From the NCBI GenBank assembly GCA_028701945.1, contig JAQVPT010000086.1, positions 1 through 11,322 on the forward strand: 11,322 bases of DNA, in the 5' to 3' direction. Position 1 is the stretch's first letter, and each line of letters opens with the position of its first letter. Source of the stretch: Bacteroidales bacterium (GTDB taxonomy: Bacteria; Bacteroidota; Bacteroidia; Bacteroidales; ML635J-15). The notes under the pieces are model-generated. The model did no database searches. It was not told where the DNA came from and was given only the letters and a program-made list of their open reading frames with translations. Shown here piece by piece: positions 1 to 8,127 of the stretch. A program made the position numbers and the translations under genes.

Positions 1-40
1 CACATAATATCCCAAGTTTCTATTTCCTGGAGAAACCCAA

Positions 41-1003
41 ATGGTAAAAGAAGATGACATAGTTGATGTACTTGAGTCTGAGAGAATCCTAAACTCCGCT
101 TTTCCCTTAAACTGGCCTTTTGCAGCATCAAAAATCAAAAAATCTACTCCAGATATTTTACTAATGAAATACTGGATGTCGTATTTTGGCCCTTCACTAG
201 GTTATGTAGCTGGAAGGATGAAAAAAAACACTAAAGTTATTACTATTTTAGATAACGTTATCCCCCACGAAAAAAAGTTTTTTGACAAAGCATTTACTAA
301 GTTTTTTCTAAAACGAAATGACGGATTTATTGCGATGTCGGAGAAAGTAAAAAACGATTTGCTTCTTTTCCTTCCGAATGCAAAAGTTAAACTTCTTCCA
401 CACCCACTTTATGACCATTTTGGAGCAATCTCGGACAAAAAAACTGCACAGCAAAAATTAGGACTTGGCACATCAAAGAAAACAATACTGTTTTTCGGAT
501 TTATCCGTGATTACAAAGGATTAGACTTACTAATCGAAGCTTTTGCAAGTTTAGACAAATCATATCAATTGGTAATTGCTGGAGAAGTTTATGGTAGTTT
601 TGATAAATATGATGTTTTGATAAATAATAATCCAAATAAGGAAAACATACATAAGCATGTAAAATATATTTCTGACAAAGAAGTAAGCCTATATTTCGCA
701 GCTTCTGATGTATGCATATTACCTTATAAAAATGCTACTCAAAGCGGAATAACTGGAATTTCATATCACTTTGAAACGACAATGATTGCAACCGATGTAG
801 GAGGGCTATCAGAAATTATAAAACATAATGAAACAGGACTAATTGTATCAAAACCAAGCATAGAATTTATCAAAAATGGTATTCAGGATTATTTTAACAC
901 CTGCTCACAATCAACATTTATCGAAAATATCAGAGAATTAAAAAAAGAATTAAGCTGGGCAAGTTTTGCAAGTGAATTAATGGAATTTGCTAAAAGCTTA
1001 TAG
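41..1003 (+). CDS. GT4-family glycosyltransferase, N-terminally truncated or frameshifted
   Basis: Probable retaining GT-B glycosyltransferase of family GT4, cytoplasmic or membrane-associated, transferring a sugar from a nucleotide donor during surface polysaccharide or glycolipid synthesis. Donor and acceptor cannot be read. Visible motifs: DNVIPHEK (residues 71-78), a conserved segment of the N-terminal Rossmann half in this subfamily; FFGFIRDYKGLDLLIEAF (151-168), the start of the C-terminal donor-binding half; and PYKNATQSGITGISYHFE with TDVGGLSEII (about 228-260), which forms the nucleotide-sugar site and the C-terminal glutamate motif. Family members are usually about 370 residues; this frame gives 320, so about 50 N-terminal residues, including the first glycine-rich loop, are missing. 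The frame continues family-like upstream of the Met (YPKFLFPGETQ, from base 8) but meets TAA at 5-7. The Met at 41 is therefore probably internal, even though GGAG at 29-32 happens to lie 8 bases before it. Family call is firm; whether the gene is functional is uncertain. Confidence 0.85.
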   Translation: MVKEDDIVDVLESERILNSAFPLNWPFAASKIKKSTPDILLMKYWMSYFGPSLGYVAGRMKKNTKVITILDNVIPHEKKFFDKAFTKFFLKRNDGFIAMSEKVKNDLLLFLPNAKVKLLPHPLYDHFGAISDKKTAQQKLGLGTSKKTILFFGFIRDYKGLDLLIEAFASLDKSYQLVIAGEVYGSFDKYDVLINNNPNKENIHKHVKYISDKEVSLYFAASDVCILPYKNATQSGITGISYHFETTMIATDVGGLSEIIKHNETGLIVSKPSIEFIKNGIQDYFNTCSQSTFIENIRELKKELSWASFASELMEFAKSL

Positions 1004-1013
1004 TATTTAACTT

Positions 1014-1038
1014 AAAAACTCTTACTGGAACAGTTTTT
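1014..1038 (+). terminator. Hairpin terminator after the glycosyltransferase
   Basis: AAAAACT (1014-1020) pairs with AGTTTTT (1032-1038), and after a C-C mismatch TT/AA extends the stem around a 5-base loop. The right arm ends in a five-T run. It starts 11 bases after the glycosyltransferase stop codon, as expected for an intrinsic terminator. Because the arms are A-run and T-run it could also act on the other strand, although no gene converges here. Confidence 0.5.
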
Positions 1039-1072
1039 GATTCTAATAATTCTTTAAATTAAATTTATAGCC

Positions 1073-1591
1073 ATGAAAAAAATAGCACTTTTATTAAGTT
1101 TTATATTGTTTGCAATTCTTTGTTTCTCACAAGAACTTGACAATCCTGAAAAGTGGGAATATCCAAATGCCCAATTGTTTATCAAAGCTGAGGCTAATGA
1201 CGAATTATATGAAAAGGAAGCTAGGTTAATTCAGATAATTCCGACAGGCAAGCGAAGACAATCTTATGTTTTCATTTTTGCAATTATCGAAGATGTTAAA
1301 GAAACAATGGTTTTTGGTGATGGCGAAAATGCCGAGACTGTAAGTATCTCAAAAAAATCTTATAAACCAGCTGAGTTTGAACTTTGGGCTGACGAAGGTG
1401 GAGACAAACTGCTACATTTTTTAGAATGTAACGCCGAATTACCTTACATGTTTATCGAAGACACAGACAACGAAAAATATAATTCACCAGAATTTCAGCC
1501 TTGCATAGGAAGCCTTGTAAATATTTCGTTTATAAAAAGATATGCAAATGATAATGAGGTAAAGTTTTTATTATCTCTTGCAAAAATTTAA
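1073..1591 (+). CDS. Secreted protein of unknown function
   Basis: I do not recognise the family. The 172-residue product begins with a clear Sec signal peptide: MKK, a hydrophobic core (residues 4-16), and FSQ, with likely cleavage around residues 19-20 before QELDNPEKW. Cys17 is not in a lipobox (the preceding residue is Leu), so a soluble periplasmic or exported protein is more likely than a lipoprotein. The mature part is about 150 residues, acidic, with alternating hydrophobic strands (LIQIIP, YVFIFAIIEDV, FELWADE) that suggest a small beta-rich domain. Two cysteines remain (119 and 144) and could form a disulfide. There is no T9SS sorting domain and no transmembrane segment after the signal. 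The start is the only reasonable Met and places the signal peptide correctly. It lies 69 bases after the glycosyltransferase, behind a probable terminator, so it is likely transcribed separately. Confidence 0.75.
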   Translation: MKKIALLLSFILFAILCFSQELDNPEKWEYPNAQLFIKAEANDELYEKEARLIQIIPTGKRRQSYVFIFAIIEDVKETMVFGDGENAETVSISKKSYKPAEFELWADEGGDKLLHFLECNAELPYMFIEDTDNEKYNSPEFQPCIGSLVNISFIKRYANDNEVKFLLSLAKI

Positions 1592-1614
1592 TATTTTATC
1601 ACACTTTCAGTCTT

Positions 1615-1643
1615 ATGCAAAAAATCGCATTTTGGTTTTTTTT
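1615..1643 (+). terminator. Weak candidate terminator after the small secreted gene
   Basis: A short stem ATGC (1615-1618) / GCAT (1627-1630), with an A-rich loop, is followed by TTTGG and an uninterrupted run of eight T (1636-1643). The T-tract is good but the stem is only 4 bp, so this is a weak call. It lies 23 bases after the stop of the upstream gene. Confidence 0.3.
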
Positions 1644-1763
1644 CAACACTTTTAATATACTTTACACTTTAAAAAAACTGCTTTAACACATCTTGTTTTG
1701 AGATATTATAATTTATTTTTAAAAACAAATTCGACAAACTGTATTTATGTGCCACAAAATACG

Positions 1764-1771
1764 TAAATTTG
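1764..1771 (+). promoter_or_regulatory. Bacteroidota-type -7 box upstream of the giant secreted protein
   Basis: TAAATTTG matches the TAnnTTTG -7 consensus of Bacteroidota housekeeping promoters exactly. It lies 28 bases before the first candidate start codon (1800), giving a short leader of roughly 25-35 bases. The matching -33 TTTG is not clear; the best candidate is TTTATG at 1744-1749, which is closer than usual. The rest of the 1592-1799 gap is AT-rich with nothing else recognisable apart from the weak terminator at its left end. Confidence 0.4.
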
Positions 1772-1799
1772 CATCATAAAGAAGATAAATTAGAGCATT

Positions 1800-4700
1800 A
1801 TGGAATTTATGAAATTATCTGTGATAAAATTATTTACGGTGTTTTTCTTAGCATTTGGGTTATTGTGCAATAATTTAAACGCCCAAATTGGAGAGTGTCT
1901 CACATCAGGTGGTTGTACTGGTGGGACAAAGTACCCAAGTGCTGCACAGTCAACTACAACAGATACTTGGACAATTGTTTCAACAATAATTTATGCAGGC
2001 GAATATGCTGTTTACAACGTTACTTTGGGGGAAACTTATGAGTGGTCTCTTTTAACTATAGACGGTGGAAACTGTTCTTACGACTCACAACTTACTCTTT
2101 TAAGTATTGATGAGCTTACTCAATATTGCTACAGTGATGATGTGCAAAACTTGAATGCAAAAATAACCTGGACAGCGACTTTTACTGGACAAGTAAGAGT
2201 TTTAGTAAATGAATATAGCTGTGGGACAAACTCCACAGCCACTACCTTAGTTTGGCGTTGTGTTTCTAGTGGTGTAATTAATGCTCCAGCTAATGATAAC
2301 TGCTCGGGTGCAGTGAGTCTTACAGTTTATTCGGGTTCAACATGCGGTGGAGCCTCAACTGGCGATGTTTTGGGAGCAACAAATTCTGGAATAAGTTCCT
2401 GCGTTGGAACAGCAAACAATGATGTTTGGTACAAATTTATTGCAACATCTGCAAATTTCCATGATATTACTGTAATCGGCTCTGAAGATTTTGATGCAGT
2501 AATTGATTTGCGTGAAGGTCCGTCATGTTCAGGCACTAATATTACCTGTTCAGATAATAGTGGACGTGGTGGAACAGAAATTATATCAGCTAACAATTTA
2601 ACAGATGGGGAAACATATTATGTGCGTGTTTATGACTACTGGTCTTCATTGCCTTCGACAACAGACTTTACAATTTGCATAACTGCACCTTCAACTTGTA
2701 CGCCTGCATATACTAGTGGGACAGTTGCTGGCGACTTTGTTGATGGTGTTGAGCTAACTGGTGAAAACTCGAACTCGATTTCAAACACTAATACTGGTGC
2801 TAGTGCAAGTCCGTATGTTGTAGATTATTCATCGACTCACTCGGCTGATTTAAAAGCAGGTTTTTCTTATGCTCTTAAATTAACCAATGGAACTTACAAT
2901 GGACAAACCTTAGCTGCTTGGATTGATTATAACTCTGATGGAGTTTACGCAAGCACCGAAAAACTTGGCGAATTTTCAAATATTGATGGAAATCAATCAG
3001 TAACTATAACATTTACAGTGCCAGCTGAAGCAAATTTAGGTTCAACAAAAATGCTTGTGCGTGCGGTTTGGTCACAGACAGACATCGATCCTTGTGAAAC
3101 TTATAGTTATGGCGAAGCAGAAATTTACGGTATTAAAATTATTACTCCATGCATAACACCGGCAGCACCAGTTTCATTGTCTGCATCGTCAATTACAGAT
3201 AATACGGCAACAATCTCATGGTCGACAGGTTCCCCAGCAGGCAGCCCAACTATAACATATTATTGGGCAATTGGCGCTGCAGCTAATGTAACTTATGAGA
3301 GCAATTATCTGCAAAGGGGCTATGGTACAACATTAACCAAAGATTTAACTACACTAACAGGTGGCACACAATATTATTACACAATAAAAGCAGTTACAGG
3401 TTGTAATAACACGGCTTCTGATTATGCAATTGCTTCAAATTTTACAACTTTGTGTAAAACTCCTGGAACTCCAGGCAGTTTGTCAACAACAGATATTAGT
3501 ACAAGTTCTGCAAAATTAAACTGGGTAGCAGGTAGTCCAGTTGGAAGTCCTACAGTTAAATATTATTGGGCAATAAATACTAGTTCTACAGTAAATTATG
3601 AGTCCAGTAATATACAAAAAGGAATTACAAGTGATTTGAATGTATTGGTTTATAACCTAAGTTTAAATACTCAGTATTACTGGTCTGTGAAAGCGGTTAC
3701 TGATTGTGGTTCAGGCTCTGTATCAACTTATGCAACTGCAATTGATTTTACAACATTAAATATAGCTGCTCCAAAAACTTGGACAGGTAGTACAAATACA
3801 GATTGGAATACAGCAGGTAATTGGAATCCCGCAGGAATACCAACAGTAGCAAATAATGTTATTATTCCTGCTAGTTGTACAAGGTATCCTATTATTACAA
3901 GTAGTGGATTAAGTATTGGTAATAGCACCTATACACACAAATGTAAGTCGCTTACGATTAATAATGGAGCACAAATGACTGTAGGTCAAAGTAATTATCT
4001 TTATTTTTCCTGTTCTGGAGATTTAAACTTATCAGGCACTTTAACTTTTTCTGGGTATGCATCAGCTATTAGCTTCACAATAAATTCAGGAGGTAAAATT
4101 GAAATAAATAATAGTGGTGTTCTCAATATTGGCGACAATACCAATGCAGGCGATAGATACAATAGAATTAATTTAAATGGCGGAGAATTAGCCATTAATG
4201 GTGGCACTGTTAAAATCATGGGAGGAATTAATCATAGTTCGGGATCATTTACAATGAATAGTGGTGAATTATATGTTAAAACCTATGGAACACATTGGAA
4301 TGGAAGTGCGAGCAATTCAATTTTGGCTTGGGAAACAACTTCTAATTCTGTTTTAAACATTAGTGGAGGAACAATTTATGTGTGTGGTGGAAAAGAAAAA
4401 ACAGATAATGTTTTTATAGATTGGAAACATTCAGCCTCAAATCATAATTGGACAGGTGGAGAACTTGTAATAAGAAAAAAAGAACTTAGCATCACTGGGG
4501 CAACAGACTACAAATCCTATTGTAATTTTGCAGACCACAGTGTATATAACCTCACTATAAACCGCAGTGATAGTACAAATTATATTCAGGATGTCGATGA
4601 TAATGGAGTGATAGTAAAAGGCAATCTCACTATTACAAACGGAACACTTGATGCCACGACTAAAAACATTAAAGTTTATGGCGATTGGATAAATAACGGA

Positions 4701-7700
4701 ACTTTTGCTGGTGGCACAGGAACCACTACTTTGTCGGGTTCAAATAAAGCAATAAAAGGAGCAAATAACACAGATTTTTATAATCTTATTATAGATGATA
4801 ATGCATCTTACACAATTGCACCTACAACAGGCGACCGAATAAATGTCAGGGGGAATCTAACTACTGAAACAGGTTCTGTTTTAAATATAGCATCTAATAA
4901 AGTGCTCGATTTTTATGGTGCAACCGCATTAATAAATGGAAATATTATTGCCGTAGCAGCCAATAATAGTTCAATTCCTTCTACATCAGGAAGCGGCGGA
5001 CGTGATTTTGACATAAATAATGCTGCAAGTATAAGTGGTAGCGGAATAATAAATGCCGATTTAAGAATCTATAATAACAAAACAACGCTGGGTTCAAATA
5101 TAAATTTAGACGGAAATCTAATTATTCATCAAACAACATCCGATTTAGATTTAAGCACTTATGATTTATCTGTTTCAGGCAACTGGACAAACAACGGCAC
5201 TTTCACAGCTGGAACAGGCTCGGTTTTCTTCTCGGGAGCTAGCAAAACTATTGGTGGAACAAAAACTTCAACTTTTTATAATTTGAGTTTCCTCGATGGT
5301 TCATCATATACATTAAATCCTACAACAGACAGAGCCGAAGTTGATCACACTTTTATAATAGAGAGTAATTCCAGTCTCAATTTAGCCGATGGTAAAAGAC
5401 TTTCTTTGCGTTCTTCCACAAACACAATTAACGGGAATATTACAACTGCTTCTACAAAATATGATGAAGCAACACTACAAAGCACAGGCAATTTTGAAAT
5501 TTTCATTAGACGAGATAATACTTTAAGTGGTTCTGGTACTATAGCTGCGGATGTGCTGTTTTTTAAAGACAGTGGGATTAGTTCTACCACAAGTTTAGGT
5601 TCCGACATCACTATTGATGGTTCTGTATGGGTATCGTATGAATGGACTAATCAGGCAAAACTTTCGCTTGGAACACATACATTATCGGTTGCAGGAAACT
5701 GGATTTCGAATGGTAATTTTGATTCAGGAACTGGAACAGTTGTATTTAATCCTACTGATAATCGTACTATTCGAACATTTACAACAATATCGAGTGGTAC
5801 TGTTGCCACTGCTAATAATTTTTGGAATCTTAGAGTAGAGGCAGCCTCAGGCAAAACTGTAAAACTTGTAAGAGATGGTTCGGGCACTGAAGAACCAACC
5901 AATAATCCATATTCTGGGCATCTAATAGTAAAAAACAATCTCGAAGTATTATCTGGTACATTTTCAACTGGAGGATCTGATATGGCTGGAAGAAAACTTG
6001 TTTCAAAAAATGTAACATTAGTGGAAACGGGCGCTACTCTAAATATTGGTGGAAATTCATCATATGAATCTGGTTGGGGAACGTATGTAAGTGAATTTCG
6101 TGGAGATATAATTTTACATGGGAATATTACCAGCACTCGTCCATGTTTTAATGGTTATGCAGAAATATTTCTTTTGGGAGCGAGACTTAAAGGTTCCGGA
6201 AATACAGATGAGTTTGGTTGCGATGTGCAAATCCATAACGAAGCAGTTACAAGTCAGGTATCTGATGTCTATATTAAAGGAAGTCTAATTATTGGTGGCA
6301 GCGGAACGCTAATATGCGAATCCAATAAAGTACTTACAATTGGTGGAGATTTCTATGTATATCATAACCTTACACATAAAGGCACGGTAAATGTTCATGG
6401 GAATATGACAAGTGGAACAACACATGTAACAGAGACAGTTAATATTAACACAAGTGTATTTAACTTTATTCAAACAGGAACAAAAACCGCTAAACTAGAT
6501 AAAAAAATATGGTTTGGCGAAGTAAATATTAAAGGAGGAGGAACTCGAACTTTTGAGCAAGATATTGATTGTGCTGCAGATTTAACTATAGATGCAAGTT
6601 CAACTATGGATATGTATTCTACCACTCCAAAAAATATAAGTTTATCTCAAAATGCAAACTTTGTTAATAATGGAACTTTCGTACCATATACTAATACTGT
6701 TAGCTTTACAGGAAATTCGGCGCAAAACATTACAGGCAGCACTCAAACCAAGTTTTACAATCTCGAAATTAATAAAACCGGAAGTGGTGTTTATCCACAA
6801 AACATTGCAGAAGTATCAAATAAACTAATGCTGACCAATGGCATTTTCTACACTTCAACATCAAAATATATTTCATTGTTAGATCAGTCATCGGTTTCGC
6901 CTGCAGGCGGAAAAGCAACTAGTTTTGTAAATGGACCTGTTTTTAAAACTGGTCGTGATGGTAATCCTGGTGATTATAGTTTTGTTTTTCCAACTGGTAA
7001 AAATGGTGTTTGGGCAAGAATTGCTGCCGAGCATACTAGTGGAACAACTGCAAATACCGATCAATTTATGGCAGAATATTTTGATTTCCCATATCCTATA
7101 GTCGCTTTTGATGCAAGTATTCAGGCAGTTAGTACTGTAGAATATTGGAACTTAGCAAAATTAGATGGTAATGCGAACTTGCAAAAGAAAGTAAAGCTTT
7201 ATTCAGAAGATAAAAACCGTAGCGGAATTACAAGTTTTACAACTGACGACGACTTAACAGTAGCACACTTTAATACCACAACTCAGAAATGGGAAGATAT
7301 TACTCTAGACGCTTCTGATGAATCTGGAAGTACAGGTTGGGTAATGTCCGCATCTAATTCTAATTTCTCCCCATTTACTTTTGGTTCCAAAACTGGCGAT
7401 AATCCATTACCTGTTAGTTTATTAGGCTTTGATGCAGAATTGCAAAATAAAACAGTCGAAACCAAATGGTCAACCGCATCAGAATATAATACTGATTATT
7501 TTATTGTTCAAAAATCAAAAGACTTACAGGGTTTTATGGATGTAGGAATTGTAAAAGCTGCAGGCTTTAGCAACGAATTGCAAAGCTACAAACTTATTGA
7601 CGATGCTCCTTGGGATAATATAAGCTATTACCGTTTGAAGATTGTGGATTTCGACAATACATTTGAGTATTCAAAAATTGTTGCAGTAAACGCACCTAAA

Positions 7701-7991
7701 GACGATATGCAGAAACTAACCGAAGCGCAAGCAAACACATTCGAGCTAATAAGTTTATATCCAAATCCAGTAATAGATGAATTTTATGTATTGGTTGATG
7801 CCACCGAAAACACAAGTTTAACATTATCAATAACAGATATCAGCGGAAAGCTTATTTACCAAAACCAAGTCGCAATAAAAAAAGGCGAGAATAAAATCAG
7901 CTTAAATGCAAGCAATTTTGTTGAGGGATTTTATATTTTAACACTGCATAATGAGAAAAATCGGGAGAGTAGGAAGTTTGTGAAGAGGTAG
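1800..7991 (+). CDS. Giant T9SS-secreted multidomain adhesin-like protein
   Basis: A 2063-residue protein predicted to be exported by Sec, passed through the type IX secretion system and attached to the cell surface or released; an adhesive or matrix role is inferred. In order: signal peptide (hydrophobic core to about residue 28, ending NAQ); a Cys-containing N-terminal beta domain (about 30-157); a second beta-sandwich opening APANDNC, like Bacteroidota pre-peptidase-C-type modules (161-298); a GEVED domain (about 300-448) with WIDYNSDG at 374-381 and a variant GEAEIYGI signature at 438-445; two FN3 domains (about 453-550 and 554-653); a TDWNTAGNW motif (about 667-675); a long Asn/Thr/Ser/Gly-rich beta-helix region (about 690-1700); FVNGPV at 1709-1714 with a following FPTGK segment; PLPVSLLGF (1869-1877) opening a linker beta domain; and a type A sorting domain with YPNP at 1987-1990. 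No catalytic motif is evident. A second Met at base 1809 (MKLSVIK) gives a more typical signal peptide and may be the true start. Confidence 0.93.
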   Translation: MEFMKLSVIKLFTVFFLAFGLLCNNLNAQIGECLTSGGCTGGTKYPSAAQSTTTDTWTIVSTIIYAGEYAVYNVTLGETYEWSLLTIDGGNCSYDSQLTLLSIDELTQYCYSDDVQNLNAKITWTATFTGQVRVLVNEYSCGTNSTATTLVWRCVSSGVINAPANDNCSGAVSLTVYSGSTCGGASTGDVLGATNSGISSCVGTANNDVWYKFIATSANFHDITVIGSEDFDAVIDLREGPSCSGTNITCSDNSGRGGTEIISANNLTDGETYYVRVYDYWSSLPSTTDFTICITAPSTCTPAYTSGTVAGDFVDGVELTGENSNSISNTNTGASASPYVVDYSSTHSADLKAGFSYALKLTNGTYNGQTLAAWIDYNSDGVYASTEKLGEFSNIDGNQSVTITFTVPAEANLGSTKMLVRAVWSQTDIDPCETYSYGEAEIYGIKIITPCITPAAPVSLSASSITDNTATISWSTGSPAGSPTITYYWAIGAAANVTYESNYLQRGYGTTLTKDLTTLTGGTQYYYTIKAVTGCNNTASDYAIASNFTTLCKTPGTPGSLSTTDISTSSAKLNWVAGSPVGSPTVKYYWAINTSSTVNYESSNIQKGITSDLNVLVYNLSLNTQYYWSVKAVTDCGSGSVSTYATAIDFTTLNIAAPKTWTGSTNTDWNTAGNWNPAGIPTVANNVIIPASCTRYPIITSSGLSIGNSTYTHKCKSLTINNGAQMTVGQSNYLYFSCSGDLNLSGTLTFSGYASAISFTINSGGKIEINNSGVLNIGDNTNAGDRYNRINLNGGELAINGGTVKIMGGINHSSGSFTMNSGELYVKTYGTHWNGSASNSILAWETTSNSVLNISGGTIYVCGGKEKTDNVFIDWKHSASNHNWTGGELVIRKKELSITGATDYKSYCNFADHSVYNLTINRSDSTNYIQDVDDNGVIVKGNLTITNGTLDATTKNIKVYGDWINNGTFAGGTGTTTLSGSNKAIKGANNTDFYNLIIDDNASYTIAPTTGDRINVRGNLTTETGSVLNIASNKVLDFYGATALINGNIIAVAANNSSIPSTSGSGGRDFDINNAASISGSGIINADLRIYNNKTTLGSNINLDGNLIIHQTTSDLDLSTYDLSVSGNWTNNGTFTAGTGSVFFSGASKTIGGTKTSTFYNLSFLDGSSYTLNPTTDRAEVDHTFIIESNSSLNLADGKRLSLRSSTNTINGNITTASTKYDEATLQSTGNFEIFIRRDNTLSGSGTIAADVLFFKDSGISSTTSLGSDITIDGSVWVSYEWTNQAKLSLGTHTLSVAGNWISNGNFDSGTGTVVFNPTDNRTIRTFTTISSGTVATANNFWNLRVEAASGKTVKLVRDGSGTEEPTNNPYSGHLIVKNNLEVLSGTFSTGGSDMAGRKLVSKNVTLVETGATLNIGGNSSYESGWGTYVSEFRGDIILHGNITSTRPCFNGYAEIFLLGARLKGSGNTDEFGCDVQIHNEAVTSQVSDVYIKGSLIIGGSGTLICESNKVLTIGGDFYVYHNLTHKGTVNVHGNMTSGTTHVTETVNINTSVFNFIQTGTKTAKLDKKIWFGEVNIKGGGTRTFEQDIDCAADLTIDASSTMDMYSTTPKNISLSQNANFVNNGTFVPYTNTVSFTGNSAQNITGSTQTKFYNLEINKTGSGVYPQNIAEVSNKLMLTNGIFYTSTSKYISLLDQSSVSPAGGKATSFVNGPVFKTGRDGNPGDYSFVFPTGKNGVWARIAAEHTSGTTANTDQFMAEYFDFPYPIVAFDASIQAVSTVEYWNLAKLDGNANLQKKVKLYSEDKNRSGITSFTTDDDLTVAHFNTTTQKWEDITLDASDESGSTGWVMSASNSNFSPFTFGSKTGDNPLPVSLLGFDAELQNKTVETKWSTASEYNTDYFIVQKSKDLQGFMDVGIVKAAGFSNELQSYKLIDDAPWDNISYYRLKIVDFDNTFEYSKIVAVNAPKDDMQKLTEAQANTFELISLYPNPVIDEFYVLVDATENTSLTLSITDISGKLIYQNQVAIKKGENKISLNASNFVEGFYILTLHNEKNRESRKFVKR
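3150..3761 (+). repeat. Tandem pair of fibronectin type III domains inside the giant protein
   Basis: Two adjacent modules of about 100 residues share the pattern P..P.SLS, T.S.A.ISW..GSP.GSPT..YYWAI, YYY/YYW..KAVT.C and end in FTTL. DNA identity is clear at the YYWAI segment (tattattgggcaat occurs in both) but has drifted elsewhere, so this is an old duplication rather than a recent one. FN3 pairs commonly act as spacers or protein-binding modules in secreted Bacteroidota proteins. Confidence 0.7.
4680..6740 (+). repeat. Repeated beta-helix module (GxW.xNGTF type) inside the giant protein
   Basis: Four copies of a degenerate unit are visible: GDWINNGTF (residue 961), GNWTNNGTF (1127), GNWISNGNF (1299) and NFVNNGTF (near 1620). 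The first three are followed by a GTGT/GTGS segment and a short strand, and several copies then show FYNL (first, second and fourth). The first three are 166 and 172 residues apart; the fourth is about 320 further on, with a diverged GNM/GDF segment between. Alternating short strands and Asn/Gly turns suggest a right-handed parallel beta-helix (pectin-lyase-like or filamentous-haemagglutinin-like) stalk. Confidence 0.6.
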
Positions 7992-8029
7992 GACGGAATA
8001 ATTAAGCGGCAAATTTGTTCACTAAACTT

Positions 8030-8050
8030 TTCTTCGAGTACCCCGAAGAA
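8030..8050 (+). terminator. Hairpin downstream of the giant gene
   Basis: TTCTTCG (8030-8036) and CGAAGAA (8044-8050) form a perfect 7-bp stem with a 7-base loop, starting 39 bases after the stop codon. No T-run follows, so it is either a weak terminator or an mRNA 3'-end stabilising hairpin. Between it and 8127 I see only AT-rich sequence and a run of six C. Confidence 0.3.
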
Positions 8051-8127
8051 CATACATATTGAGAAGTTACTTGAAGAATAATACCAATTTGATACCCCCC
8101 TATTGGATGTTGAAATTATTTTTATCC

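Noticed and set aside
29..43. GGAG before ATG at 41 as a ribosome binding site proving a real start
   Set aside because: The same bases encode the conserved PGETQ segment, and Bacteroidota rarely rely on Shine-Dalgarno pairing, so the match is probably incidental.
2327..2596. Minus-strand open frame inside the giant gene
   Set aside because: Shadow of the pre-peptidase-like domain; composition is unlike a real protein and there is no family match.
5651..6136. Minus-strand open frame of 161 codons inside the giant gene
   Set aside because: It lies wholly within a well-supported coding region in another frame, has no recognisable domain, and is a by-product of the Thr/Ser/Asn-rich codons on the other strand.
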